Below are positions 27,677 through 37,500 of a stretch of 64,000 bases of DNA, piece after piece (the stretch's first letter is position 1; each line of letters begins with the position of its first letter). Both the position numbers and the translations under genes were made by a program. Under the pieces are notes generated by a model. It saw only the letters and a list, made by a program, of their open reading frames with translations. It made no database searches and was not told the DNA's origin. The stretch is from Vibrio ruber DSM 16370. GTDB lineage: Bacteria > Pseudomonadota > Gammaproteobacteria > Enterobacterales > Vibrionaceae. The stretch lies in the NCBI RefSeq assembly GCF_900163965.1, contig NZ_FULE01000008.1, forward strand, positions 62,001-126,000. Reading direction: 5' to 3'.

Positions 27677-30349
27677 TTAGCATTTAAAAGAGGCAAGTTG
27701 CTCATTAAATGGGATTGTTCGACGGTCTATATCAATCTTCATCCGATGCATCCAAAAAGAATCCATACGAAGCGCATCATTCGCATGAGCCAACTGAGTT
27801 CTGCAACTTTTAAAACCGGGGCCACTACCATATTCCAAATGATCAGACCAGGTTAACGGGGTATGTTTTTGCTCCTCAATGGTTGGTGCCAGTTCCCATA
27901 CCGAGTCATTCCCCGACATTTTATTTTCTAGTGATGCTCTGATTTTATCTCCGATTTTAAAGTGAGCTTCCCGGAATGGAATGTGATATTCCTTGACCAG
28001 ATGTTCACATATATATGTGGCGCAAGTTACATGCTTAATAGCAGATGACGTTGTATTCGTCGTATTTACTGTTAAAGAATCGATATGTTTTTGCATGACT
28101 CTAAGTGATTTTTTACATTGAAATATACTTTCGTGGAAAGGAATGATCGCTTCCGTACCAACTTCTACCGAGTTAGAAAAAGGGGTTTTCTGCATGGTGT
28201 TAAACATTTTTGCTTGATTCGATATGATCGATGCACAATATCCTTTTACCTTTTCCAACAAATATGGATTCTTTTTTTGGGGCATCATTGAAGAACTGCC
28301 ACATAATGAATCTGGCAACTCAATGAAAGAGAATTCATTTGTTGCCCAAATATGGAAGTCAGTGGCAAGACGGCTGATGGTAACGGCAATCGTGCTCAGG
28401 GTATTTTGGATTCGCAGAGCAATATCGCGATTCGCGATGGCATCCAATGCATTTTGGGCAACAGATTGAAATCCTAACGCATGAGCGACTTCGGTCGGAT
28501 TAATCGGGAGTGTTGTTCCTGCACTGGCACCACTTCCCATCGGACACGTTAACAAATCCACAAAGTGATGTTTCAATTCAGCCATGTCGCGGGATAGAAC
28601 CTGATCAAGTCCTAAGTAATAGAAGGCTAAATTGCTTGGTAATGCGGTTTGATACTGGCTGTAAATCGGGAAAACAGTGGATAAGTTTTCTTGCGCTTGA
28701 CGCAGCAAAGTGGCACGAAGTAACCAGAGTGATTCAAAGATTTCTATCGTTAACTGACGTGCAGTCAATTTAAACAATGTTGCATTAATATCATTACGGG
28801 AGCGACCGGTATGGATTTTGCCGGCAATATCAATCCCTAATTTCTCAATTAAGTAATTTTCGTAGATCAGATATGTACCACGTGCAGAAACGAACGATTT
28901 CAGCTGCGCGAAATCATGTTTCTGTAAATCAGATATTTCAGCCAATATTTTCCGGGTTGCTTCATCGGATAAAAAACCCTGATTAAATAACATCATGACA
29001 TGGGCTGAATCAATCCATGACAAATGCAGGTACTCTTCAGATAAATCATGTTGGGGGTAGCGTTGGGCAATCAGATGGTGTAGTTCTTCATCCAGTGCAG
29101 CGGCTAACCGACCGGTGTTTTTCAGTGTTGAATCCGTTGTTACTGAGTCATGACTAAAGACAATGTCAGCATTGTCTATCTCATTTTCAGCCTGATTGAT
29201 CGCGGTTTGATTCTGAGTCGAAGTGGTAATAACAAAACCTAAACGGTCACTGAAATCATGGGCTAAAGAGATATATGAACCCAACGGTTTTGTGATGCGT
29301 ATGGCACTGTCGGCTGGCTTCCTCAAGTCTGTGAAGTAACCATTTTGGTTGGCAATGATAAACCGAATACAAGCGTGCAAATGATGCTGACTCTGTAGTT
29401 GAGTCGGCTTGCCTGTATATAAGCGCAGAGTTTGTAACACCAGATCTAACCCTGTCGCCTGTTTAATCAGTTCCGGGATCATTCCCCCGGCCAATCTGGG
29501 ATTAATTTCAATGAGGTAGGGGGTGTTATGCCGTACCCGGATTTCAGTGTGAGCTGGACCAAAGTGATAATCTATTGCGTTGAGAGCATTGATAACCAGT
29601 GCTTCGATTTTGGCACTAAGCTGAGGATCAATCTCAGCGGGGAACTCGTGACCAGATTCAATAAAGTAGGGCGGAGATGCAAGATGTTTTTGGGTGATCC
29701 CAATAACGTGAGTGGTACCATTGTGAGAAAATGTTTCTACAGAAAATTCCTCGCCTGCAACATATTCCTGTACTAACACACTCTGCTTGGTTGTCGATAG
29801 AGGGTGACTGACCTGTTGCGCGAAAATCTTTTCAACGTGTGTCTGAAGTTCCGTTGAGTCATTACAGAGTTTGACGAGTGAACTGCCGGAACCTGATGTC
29901 GGCTTGGCAACAACCGGAAACTTAAAATGCCCCGAATGACGATCGAAAGCTTGAAAATCACAAATTTCAACCGTATGTGGAATGGCCAGATCAGCCGTAT
30001 TCAAGATATGACAAAGCTGAGCTTTATTTCTTGCATGGCTCACAGCCGTTGGTGTGTTTGCGGGCAGACCAAACGCCTTCGCAAGCTTAGCTGCGATCTC
30101 AATATAGTATTCAGAAGAAGAAAATATCCCCACTACATTTGAATACTGAGAGATCAGCTTGAACAAATTATCATCATCTTTCGTGTCACAAATAACGGGA
30201 TGTATAAATAATTTGGTCAGAAAAGGATATTTTTCAGGCGTACTTGTCAGGAAAACAGGCACAAGCCCTTCTTTTATCGCTAAGTCTACAAATTGTTCGC
30301 CAGAGCCTGATGTGTTGCTCTCAATAAATATAATATATTCATTATTCAT
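27677..30349 (-). CDS. ATP-grasp / argininosuccinate-lyase-like fusion
   Basis: 890-residue bifunctional protein starting MNNEYIIFIESNTSG. The ATG (30347-30349) overlaps the upstream cysteine-synthase-like stop by 8 bp and follows a GGAG. Residues 1-~400 form an ATP-grasp ligase: KPTSGSGSSLVKL, VQEYVAGEEFSVE and the metal-binding YLIEINPRLAGGMIPELI. Residues ~425-890 are an argininosuccinate-lyase homologue with the HTGRSRNDIN motif and the signature GSSSMMPQKKNP, including the catalytic Ser. By analogy with the pathway proposed for pacidamycin, the lyase half would eliminate fumarate from an aspartate adduct to release 2,3-diaminobutyrate. The ligase half may form an amide bond. Both reactions are inferred. 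Confidence 0.88.
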   Translation of the reverse strand: MNNEYIIFIESNTSGSGEQFVDLAIKEGLVPVFLTSTPEKYPFLTKLFIHPVICDTKDDDNLFKLISQYSNVVGIFSSSEYYIEIAAKLAKAFGLPANTPTAVSHARNKAQLCHILNTADLAIPHTVEICDFQAFDRHSGHFKFPVVAKPTSGSGSSLVKLCNDSTELQTHVEKIFAQQVSHPLSTTKQSVLVQEYVAGEEFSVETFSHNGTTHVIGITQKHLASPPYFIESGHEFPAEIDPQLSAKIEALVINALNAIDYHFGPAHTEIRVRHNTPYLIEINPRLAGGMIPELIKQATGLDLVLQTLRLYTGKPTQLQSQHHLHACIRFIIANQNGYFTDLRKPADSAIRITKPLGSYISLAHDFSDRLGFVITTSTQNQTAINQAENEIDNADIVFSHDSVTTDSTLKNTGRLAAALDEELHHLIAQRYPQHDLSEEYLHLSWIDSAHVMMLFNQGFLSDEATRKILAEISDLQKHDFAQLKSFVSARGTYLIYENYLIEKLGIDIAGKIHTGRSRNDINATLFKLTARQLTIEIFESLWLLRATLLRQAQENLSTVFPIYSQYQTALPSNLAFYYLGLDQVLSRDMAELKHHFVDLLTCPMGSGASAGTTLPINPTEVAHALGFQSVAQNALDAIANRDIALRIQNTLSTIAVTISRLATDFHIWATNEFSFIELPDSLCGSSSMMPQKKNPYLLEKVKGYCASIISNQAKMFNTMQKTPFSNSVEVGTEAIIPFHESIFQCKKSLRVMQKHIDSLTVNTTNTTSSAIKHVTCATYICEHLVKEYHIPFREAHFKIGDKIRASLENKMSGNDSVWELAPTIEEQKHTPLTWSDHLEYGSGPGFKSCRTQLAHANDALRMDSFWMHRMKIDIDRRTIPFNEQLASFKC

Positions 30350-31391
30350 GATAACTGAGCTCCAAAACTTCTTCATAAGTTCTGCGTCCCCAGTGAAACG
30401 CACACCATGTACCAACGGCATCACGAGGGTGATCAACTTGTTGCGGTTTTAAGGTTGTGGTCGGGCGATAGAAATCCTGCTGACTTCTCCATGCTTCGTT
30501 GTAGACCGTATCTTGATAGCGATACCCTTCATCAGGAGCGATAAAAACATATTGGTTCGCTGGATCGGATTTAGCTTTATAGGCTGCGACTTGATAAGCT
30601 GCACCACTTGTTGGACCACAGAATAAACACGCCTTTTCTAATAACTCGAGCGTATTGTGATACGCATCTGAGGCACAAACCCAATGGATTTCGTCATACA
30701 GTGAATGGGATACATTCTTGGGTAAGAGGGTATTGCCTAAGCCGCGTAATTGTCTGATGCCATTGGGTTGTCCGAAGAGAACACTATTAAACGTGTCCAC
30801 TCCAATTAAAGGTATTCCGGGATGGTAGGTTCTCATACCACGAATTGTGCCACCAGTGGAGCCACCTGAGCCGACGGAACCGACAAGAACTAAGTTTTTT
30901 CCCAGTTTTTCTACGATTAAACGCCCCAACGCTTCATATGACTTACTATTGTCAGGGTTATCATACTGCCGCATCCAGAACGAATTCGGGTTATCTTGAA
31001 GGTACTGATGCAGGGCTTTTAATCTTAAATGTTGATAGGAACCCGGTATCGACGGATTCGTCACGATAACGATTTCTCCACCGAGTAATTTCAGCTTTCG
31101 GTACAGGTGTTCATCAATCGCAGGATCACCGAAAATAACGAACTTTAAGCCAAGCTCGCGACAAACCATTGCAACACCTAAGGCGAATGTCCCAGAAGAG
31201 GTTGCAACAATGGTTGTATTACTTTTTATTTCTCCACGTTTAATACCTTGTTCAATGATATATCTTGCCGGAAGTATTTTCATGACAGAAAAAACACAAG
31301 CATATAAATTTTCTCTGACATGTACTAATTTTGGCATGCTAAACGCGATTGAGGACTTTTCAAAAATCTCTAATTGGGTAGAAACTTCCAT
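30342..31391 (-). CDS. Cysteine-synthase-like PLP enzyme of the NRPS cluster
   Basis: Fold-type II PLP-dependent beta-replacement enzyme, 349 residues. The PLP lysine is likely in CVFSVMKILPARYI, the counterpart of S-x-K-D-R in cysteine synthases. The asparagine loop is altered to ATSSGTFALG, and the phosphate-binding loop is GSVGSGGSTGGTI. These changes fit a relative that uses another substrate than O-acetylserine. With a threonine kinase-like gene and a lyase in the cluster, the likely reaction is replacement of the phosphate of O-phosphothreonine by the amine of aspartate. It is the first gene of the minus-strand arm. Alternative: an SbnA-like diaminopropionate synthase. Confidence 0.85.
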   Translation of the reverse strand: MEVSTQLEIFEKSSIAFSMPKLVHVRENLYACVFSVMKILPARYIIEQGIKRGEIKSNTTIVATSSGTFALGVAMVCRELGLKFVIFGDPAIDEHLYRKLKLLGGEIVIVTNPSIPGSYQHLRLKALHQYLQDNPNSFWMRQYDNPDNSKSYEALGRLIVEKLGKNLVLVGSVGSGGSTGGTIRGMRTYHPGIPLIGVDTFNSVLFGQPNGIRQLRGLGNTLLPKNVSHSLYDEIHWVCASDAYHNTLELLEKACLFCGPTSGAAYQVAAYKAKSDPANQYVFIAPDEGYRYQDTVYNEAWRSQQDFYRPTTTLKPQQVDHPRDAVGTWCAFHWGRRTYEEVLELSYHE

Positions 31392-32144
31392 GGTTTACGA
31401 TCCATATAAATTTGTCTGTTAGAAATTGATAGTAAGAGAAGCTTATTTCACTGTGATAGGTTTAATCATATTTTCTCTGCAATAAGTTCTCACCAATAAT
31501 TAATTCATTTATTTACATTTGATTACAAATTATTAATTTTTTAACTACATACCCATAACGCTAGTTTATACTTTGTCTGAAATATATATATAAATAATGT
31601 ATCTTCAGATTGTAATGCTCAATAAATTCATGACAATACGTAATAACTATTCACGTTAGCCCTATGTGGCATGTGTAATTAAATGCTTTTACAGTAGTTT
31701 TTGCCAAATTTTGTTGAAAACTATACAGAACAAAGAAGACAATTCAAGTGAAATTTTAATCGATATTAATGTTATTAAGTAGTTCATAAAACTGATTTAA
31801 TGATTTTTTATTGGTTAAATATTCTGTTTTATGTTGATTTTATAGTTTATATGGCTTTTTAATGAGATCAAGATCATACAAGACCAAAAAATTATTATTC
31901 TCGGTTGAATAGGTATTGGATGTGGAATAGCTTAAAGTAAGTAGTCAATTTTATTGAGTCAAATTTTATTTTGAAATGGCGTAATTTTTAGTCGTTCGTT
32001 GACGATAATTATAGAATTATTAATATTTGAATAAAATAATGTGATTCTTTGTCAAATTTACACATAAATAAATGCTGCCGACCATATTGAATATGGTTGG
32101 TAAGTTTTTTGTGAAAAATAAACTCTGAAAATAAAGTGGGACTT
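31392..32144. promoter_or_regulatory. Divergent promoter region of the NRPS cluster
   Basis: About 750 bp of strikingly AT-rich sequence between the two arms, with no credible gene. It must contain the two divergent promoters. A TATACT hexamer at 31567-31572 could be a -10 box, but I find no matching -35 with confidence. The A/T richness suggests H-NS-type silencing, which is inference. Confidence 0.5.
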
Positions 32145-33446
32145 ATGCAATATAATTTTAGAAATGATTGCTTTTGGAATGCTATTCCTGCTTGGGAAAA
32201 TATAGGGCGAGAAGCGTTTTTTGACTATAAATGGCAATTAAAAAACTCAATTCATTCGTTAGATAGAATTGTAAGTTTATTGTCGGATATTGTTGACCCG
32301 ATATTTTTGGCTGATATCAGGAGCGGGCTTGAAAAAAGTGCAATGAATATTCGGATTACGCCTTATCTTTTCTCACAAATCGATTGGTCAGAGCCATATC
32401 ATGATCCACTGCGAAAACAGTACCTTCCGCTGGAAAGTGAAATGAGAGCGCCTCATCCGTGGAGTGATGATGACAGTTTGGCAGAGAAACAGAATGGTAA
32501 AGGTTCTCTTATCGTTCACCGTTATCCTGACAAAGTGTTGTTCCTGCCGATTACGGTCTGTCCGGTTTATTGTATGTACTGTACGCGGAGTCGGCTTGTC
32601 GGTGGCTCAACAAAAACCAAAGAAAAGGATATGTATGGTCCAAAACCCAAAAACTGGACCGAAGCATTTCATTACCTGAGAGACAATGAAGACATAGAAG
32701 ATGTGGTCATTTCGGGAGGGGATCTTTATCAGATATCAGCTAAGCATATCGAGTTAATCGGTAAATCATTATTAGATATCCCCAATATACGCAGAGTCAG
32801 ATTTGCAACGAAGGGGTTAGCTGTTTTACCCATGAAAGTATTGGGTGATCATGATTGGACGAATGCGATTTCTAATGTCGTTGAATATGGACGGGAAAAG
32901 GACAAACAGGTATTTCTTCATACTCATTTTAACCATCCCAAAGAAATTACAGAGTGGACTAGAGAGGCGTTATCACTTCTTTTCAAGAAAGGAATTATTG
33001 TTCGTAATCAGTCTGTTCTATTAGCGGGGGTGAATGATACCCCGGAAATAATGAAGACGCTTATTAAGTATCTCTCATATATGGGGGTTCAGCCTTATTA
33101 TATTTATCTCCATGACATGGTTCCGTATTCAGAACATTTGAGAACATCATTAAAAACAGCAGTTTATATCGAGAAATCCATTCGTGGAAGTACGGCTGGT
33201 TTTAATACCCCAACGATAGTTTGTGATCTGTTGATGGGAGGCGGGAAGCGTCAAATCTGTTCTTATGAATACTATGACGAATTATCCGGTATATCTTTAT
33301 GGAAATCTCCAAACCTCGATCCGGATAAAATTTTCTTTCATTGTGATCCTCTGGATGAACTCAGCAAAGAGGGTCGTGAAATATGGTGCGACAAAAAGAA
33401 ATTAGACGCTCATAAAGACCTGTTAATTCAAAAAATCAATCAATAG
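32145..33446 (+). CDS. Lysine 2,3-aminomutase family radical SAM enzyme
   Basis: 433-residue radical SAM, PLP-dependent enzyme moving an alpha-amino group to the beta carbon. The 4Fe-4S ligands are C139, C143 and C146 (CPVYCMYC). The PLP lysine is Lys368 in MGGGKRQ, the counterpart of PGGGGK. Asp324 and Asp361 sit 37 residues apart, and Asp361 is 7 before Lys368. This is the same spacing I recall for the substrate amine-binding Asp293/Asp330 and Lys337 of clostridial lysine 2,3-aminomutase, so a basic amino acid (Lys or Arg) is the expected substrate. The ATG at 32145 is preferred over a GTG at 32136, which lacks a ribosome site. First gene of the plus arm. Confidence 0.85.
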   Translation: MQYNFRNDCFWNAIPAWENIGREAFFDYKWQLKNSIHSLDRIVSLLSDIVDPIFLADIRSGLEKSAMNIRITPYLFSQIDWSEPYHDPLRKQYLPLESEMRAPHPWSDDDSLAEKQNGKGSLIVHRYPDKVLFLPITVCPVYCMYCTRSRLVGGSTKTKEKDMYGPKPKNWTEAFHYLRDNEDIEDVVISGGDLYQISAKHIELIGKSLLDIPNIRRVRFATKGLAVLPMKVLGDHDWTNAISNVVEYGREKDKQVFLHTHFNHPKEITEWTREALSLLFKKGIIVRNQSVLLAGVNDTPEIMKTLIKYLSYMGVQPYYIYLHDMVPYSEHLRTSLKTAVYIEKSIRGSTAGFNTPTIVCDLLMGGGKRQICSYEYYDELSGISLWKSPNLDPDKIFFHCDPLDELSKEGREIWCDKKKLDAHKDLLIQKINQ

Positions 33447-33472
33447 TATTGGATCTTAGCGAGGAATAGATC

Positions 33473-34558
33473 GTGGAAAAAACGAATGAAAATAATAGCA
33501 TGGTAAATTGCTTTAATGAATGGGATAAATTAGAAGAAGTTATTGTTGGTATTGCAGATGAATCAATGGTGCCGACATGGCATTCATATATGGGACCGGT
33601 ATTACCAGAGAAACAGCATGACTTTTTTAAAAAAAATGCAGGTAAGCCGTTTAATCATGAATTAATTCGTAATGCTAATCATGAATTAGATATGTTTGCT
33701 CAGTTATTGGAATCACGAGGTATTGTTGTTCGCCGCCCGACTAACTATGGTTTTGCAAAACCTTACGCAACACCGGACTGGAAAGAAGATAATAGCCTTT
33801 ATGCCGCGATGCCGCGTGATTTATTGCTTGTGGTGGGTAATGAAATTATTGAATGCCCTATGTCATGGCGCTCCCGGTATCATGAAGTGAACGCTTATCG
33901 CCCGCTGTTGAAAGAATATTTTGCCTCTGGATGTAAATGGTCAAGCGCCCCTAAACCACAGCTAACCGATGAACTTTACCAAGAGAATTTTGTACCGGGT
34001 AAAAAAGGTGAGCGTTTTAAATCTTGTCTTACTGAGTTTGAACCGACTTTTGATGCTGCTGATTTTGTTCGGTGTGGCAAAGATATTTTCGGTCAGTTAA
34101 GCCATGTCACGAATCAGAGCGGATTTGATTGGCTAGAGCGGCATTTGGGGGATGAGTACCGTCTTCATCAATTAGAGTTTGACGATCAACATGCTATGCA
34201 TATTGATACGACATTTATGCCGCTTGCGCCCGGCAAATTATTAGTTCATCCGGACAAAATCCGTACTTTACCGAAACAGTTTAAAGATTGGGATATTATT
34301 ACCGCACCCACGCCATGTTTCCCTGATTCTTATCCACTCCATTTTTCGAGTAAATGGATCAGTATGAATATTTTTATGATTGATGAGAACATCGCAATTG
34401 TCGAGCAAGATGAGAAAAGTATTCAAGATACTTTAATGCAGCATGGCATTGATGTGATTACAACACCATTTAAAAACTTCAACGCACTTGGTGGTTCTTT
34501 CCACTGTGCCACATTAGATATTCGTCGGCGCGGAAAATTACAATCATATTTCAACTAA
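33473..34558 (+). CDS. L-arginine:amine amidinotransferase
   Basis: 361-residue guanidino-transferring enzyme related to glycine amidinotransferase and to the AmtA, CyrA and SxtG enzymes of natural-product pathways. It moves the amidino group of arginine to an acceptor amine. The catalytic Cys is C345 in LGGSFHCATLD and the His is H243 in AMHIDTTF; an Asp-rich FDAADFVRCGKD segment completes the active site. It starts with GTG at 33473, with GAGGAAT upstream, 26 bp after the aminomutase. The acceptor is not evident; lysine, beta-lysine or a diamino acid would all fit the cluster. Confidence 0.88.
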   Translation: MEKTNENNSMVNCFNEWDKLEEVIVGIADESMVPTWHSYMGPVLPEKQHDFFKKNAGKPFNHELIRNANHELDMFAQLLESRGIVVRRPTNYGFAKPYATPDWKEDNSLYAAMPRDLLLVVGNEIIECPMSWRSRYHEVNAYRPLLKEYFASGCKWSSAPKPQLTDELYQENFVPGKKGERFKSCLTEFEPTFDAADFVRCGKDIFGQLSHVTNQSGFDWLERHLGDEYRLHQLEFDDQHAMHIDTTFMPLAPGKLLVHPDKIRTLPKQFKDWDIITAPTPCFPDSYPLHFSSKWISMNIFMIDENIAIVEQDEKSIQDTLMQHGIDVITTPFKNFNALGGSFHCATLDIRRRGKLQSYFN

Positions 34559-34579
34559 ATTAAATTTACGGGGTAAAGA

Positions 34580-37500
34580 ATGTTCACATTGACGCGGTCG
34601 CAAGAAAATATTTGGATTGATTGTAAGTTAGGTGATAACAACACTAGCTATAATACATATTTTGTATTTGATATTGTTGGTAAGTTTAATAAGGATGCAT
34701 TAAAAGAAGCATTCTCTTTATTTATCAACCGTTATGAAACAACGCGATCTTATTTCTTAGAGACAGATGGCATTCCGTATCGTTATTTAGTCGATCATGT
34801 GTCAGTAGAATTCATTGAAAAGGATATTGTTTTCAATGAACAACTTGAAAATATCAGTGAACTTTCAGATATCATCTATTGTCATTTTAATTTAGAAAAA
34901 TTACCCCTGTTTAAAGCCGGATTTCTCACTATATCAGAGGAGAGAGCTTTATTTGTTGTTAACTTCCATCACATTGTTTCTGATGGATTATCCGGAAAAA
35001 TTCTGATTGATTTTTTAAATAATGAATATAACCGTATCGTCAATGATACGGTTCCATTCAATGAAACAAATGATTCAATCGATCTGACTCAGGTCTTGGA
35101 GATCGAAAAGGATTTATTTACTCATGAAAAGAATGAGACTGATAGCAACTACTGGTGTCATTTACTCCAAGATAAGGAACAGGCTCTTGAACTGCCATTC
35201 AGAAAGTATAAAGAGCAAGATGAAAAATTTAGTCGATACCATTTCTTCCAGCTTGGTGGAGACTATGTTCAACAAATCAAAAATTATTGTATCAGCAATA
35301 GAACATCACCATTCATTGTGATGCTGACAGCATACTCGGCAACATTGTCGAGATTTTCTAATGCGAATCAATTTGCCATATTGCATCCGGTACAGGTTCG
35401 TCGTCCTCAGTATGCTAAATTACCGGGTTGTTTTGTGAACAATATTCCTTTTTGGGTTGATTTAGCAGGAAATGATGATCTGGGTACATTGGTTAAGAAA
35501 AATACGCAACAAAGAATCAAATCCAAAAAACATCAGCTATACACATATACTCAGATTCTAACTGATCTAAGAAATGCCGGTAACATAACTGACGGTAAAG
35601 TGATCAATGTCGGCATCAACGAAGTTGCAATCAGTCAAGTTAAACTGATGCTGGACGACTGTGAAGTACACAATATTACCCCAGAATTAAATGTGAGTGA
35701 TCATGATCTCTATCTTGAATATGAATTATCAGATTCCGGGGTTGACTTAAGAATTAATTATAAAGAAAGAAAATTAAGTAGTGCCTTGATTAAAAGTTTT
35801 ACATCATATTTCAATTATTATCTGGATGCATTGCTTGAAGGAAGCACCGAGAGCCTCATTCAATTAAATGAGCGTTACTATCAAAGCCATTTGTCAGATG
35901 CTTCGATCATCAGTGGTGAACGTCGTGATGATGATATTTCAGTCATCACGAATGCGATTGATGCCCATGCTGCTGCTTCGCCCGATAAAATCTCACTGAT
36001 TACAGAGCGGCAACGCTTATCATATGCTGATTTGCAGCAAGAGATCTTAAAAAGAGCGACGGTTTTTCAGCAGTCAGATATTCAGCCAGAAACGGTTGTA
36101 TCAGTGCTGGTTGCAGATCGGCTTGAGCATATCTTATGTATGCTTGCCTGTTTTAAAATCGGGGCTGTGTACCTTCCTTTAAATACCAATCTCCCTTATA
36201 AAAAAATAACGGATATTCTCGATTCAAGCACAACTTTCATCATTGCAGACCGACATTCATCTTCGCAAGAGCTGGAATCAAATGGTTATGATGTTATTTA
36301 TGCTTCAGAGCACGTTGACAGCGTAGATACAGGCAGTTTTCAAACTTATCATCATCGACCAAACGATGGCGCAGCCATTATCTATACATCAGGCACAACC
36401 GGTAAACCCAAAGGCATTCAAATTAATCATCAAGGGTTGATGAACTATGTGAATTCAGTCGGCAATCATTATCGTATTTCGAGTCATGATATTGGTTTGC
36501 AATTTGCCAGTATCGGCCCGGATACCATTCTGGAAGAAGTCCTTGTTCCGTTAAAATTTGGCGCAAGTTTGGTTATTTCTCCTGAAATTCATGACGCCTA
36601 TCAATCACTCCTTTCATTAGTGGCCCGTGAGAAAATCAGTTATCTGACATTGCCCACCGGCTATTTCTCCAGCTTACTTGATTTTGTCATCGATTCTGAT
36701 TGTCACCATGATTTAGCGACATGTCGTTTGATTAACGTCAGTGGTGAAAAACTCTTCTATCATGTGATCGAAAAATGGGAAAAATGCGGTTTGAATGATA
36801 TTGAACTATTCAATATCTACGGCCCGAGTGAATCAACGATTGCAGTTTGCTATCACAAAGTCGGGAAGCCAGAGGATTACGCTGAAAAAGATATTCCTAT
36901 CGGGTTACCGATTGCAAATACTGAATTATATGTATTGGATCAGAACCTGTTACCCGTTCCGCATGATGTTGAAGGTGAGCTTTATATCGGCGGCGATTAT
37001 ATCGCCGATGGTTATTTTAATGATGATCAGTTAACACGGCAGTCTTTTATCAATATCCCGTTGGGTCGACCTCAGTCACAGCGAGTCTACAAAACTGGTG
37101 ATATCTGTATTTATTCACAAGACGGGCAGCTATACCATCGCCATCGTCAAGATAACCAGCTAAAAATCAGAGGCTATCGGGTTGAAACCAGTGAAATTGA
37201 AAATGTGTTATTGATGGTGCCAGCGATCGATACTGTTGCTGTTGTACCTCATGTTTCCAATCATCACGAAGTTCAGTTAGTTGCGTATATTGGTTCGCTG
37301 GATGATGCGATCGTGAGCCGGGCGAAACAAGTCATTGCGCAACATTTACCATCCTATATGATGCCTGCGCGATTCATTTGTCTGCCAGAATTACCCTTAA
37401 CAGCATCAATGAAAGTTGATAAGCAGCAGTTATCACAACTGGCGCTGCCTGCTCACTCGTCAGAGAAAGTGTTGCCTGAGAATCAATTGGAAGAAGAAAT

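Noticed and set aside
30342..31391. Housekeeping cysteine synthase (CysK/CysM)
   Set aside because: The PLP-lysine and asparagine-loop motifs deviate from CysK/CysM and the gene is embedded and overlapping in the NRPS operon.
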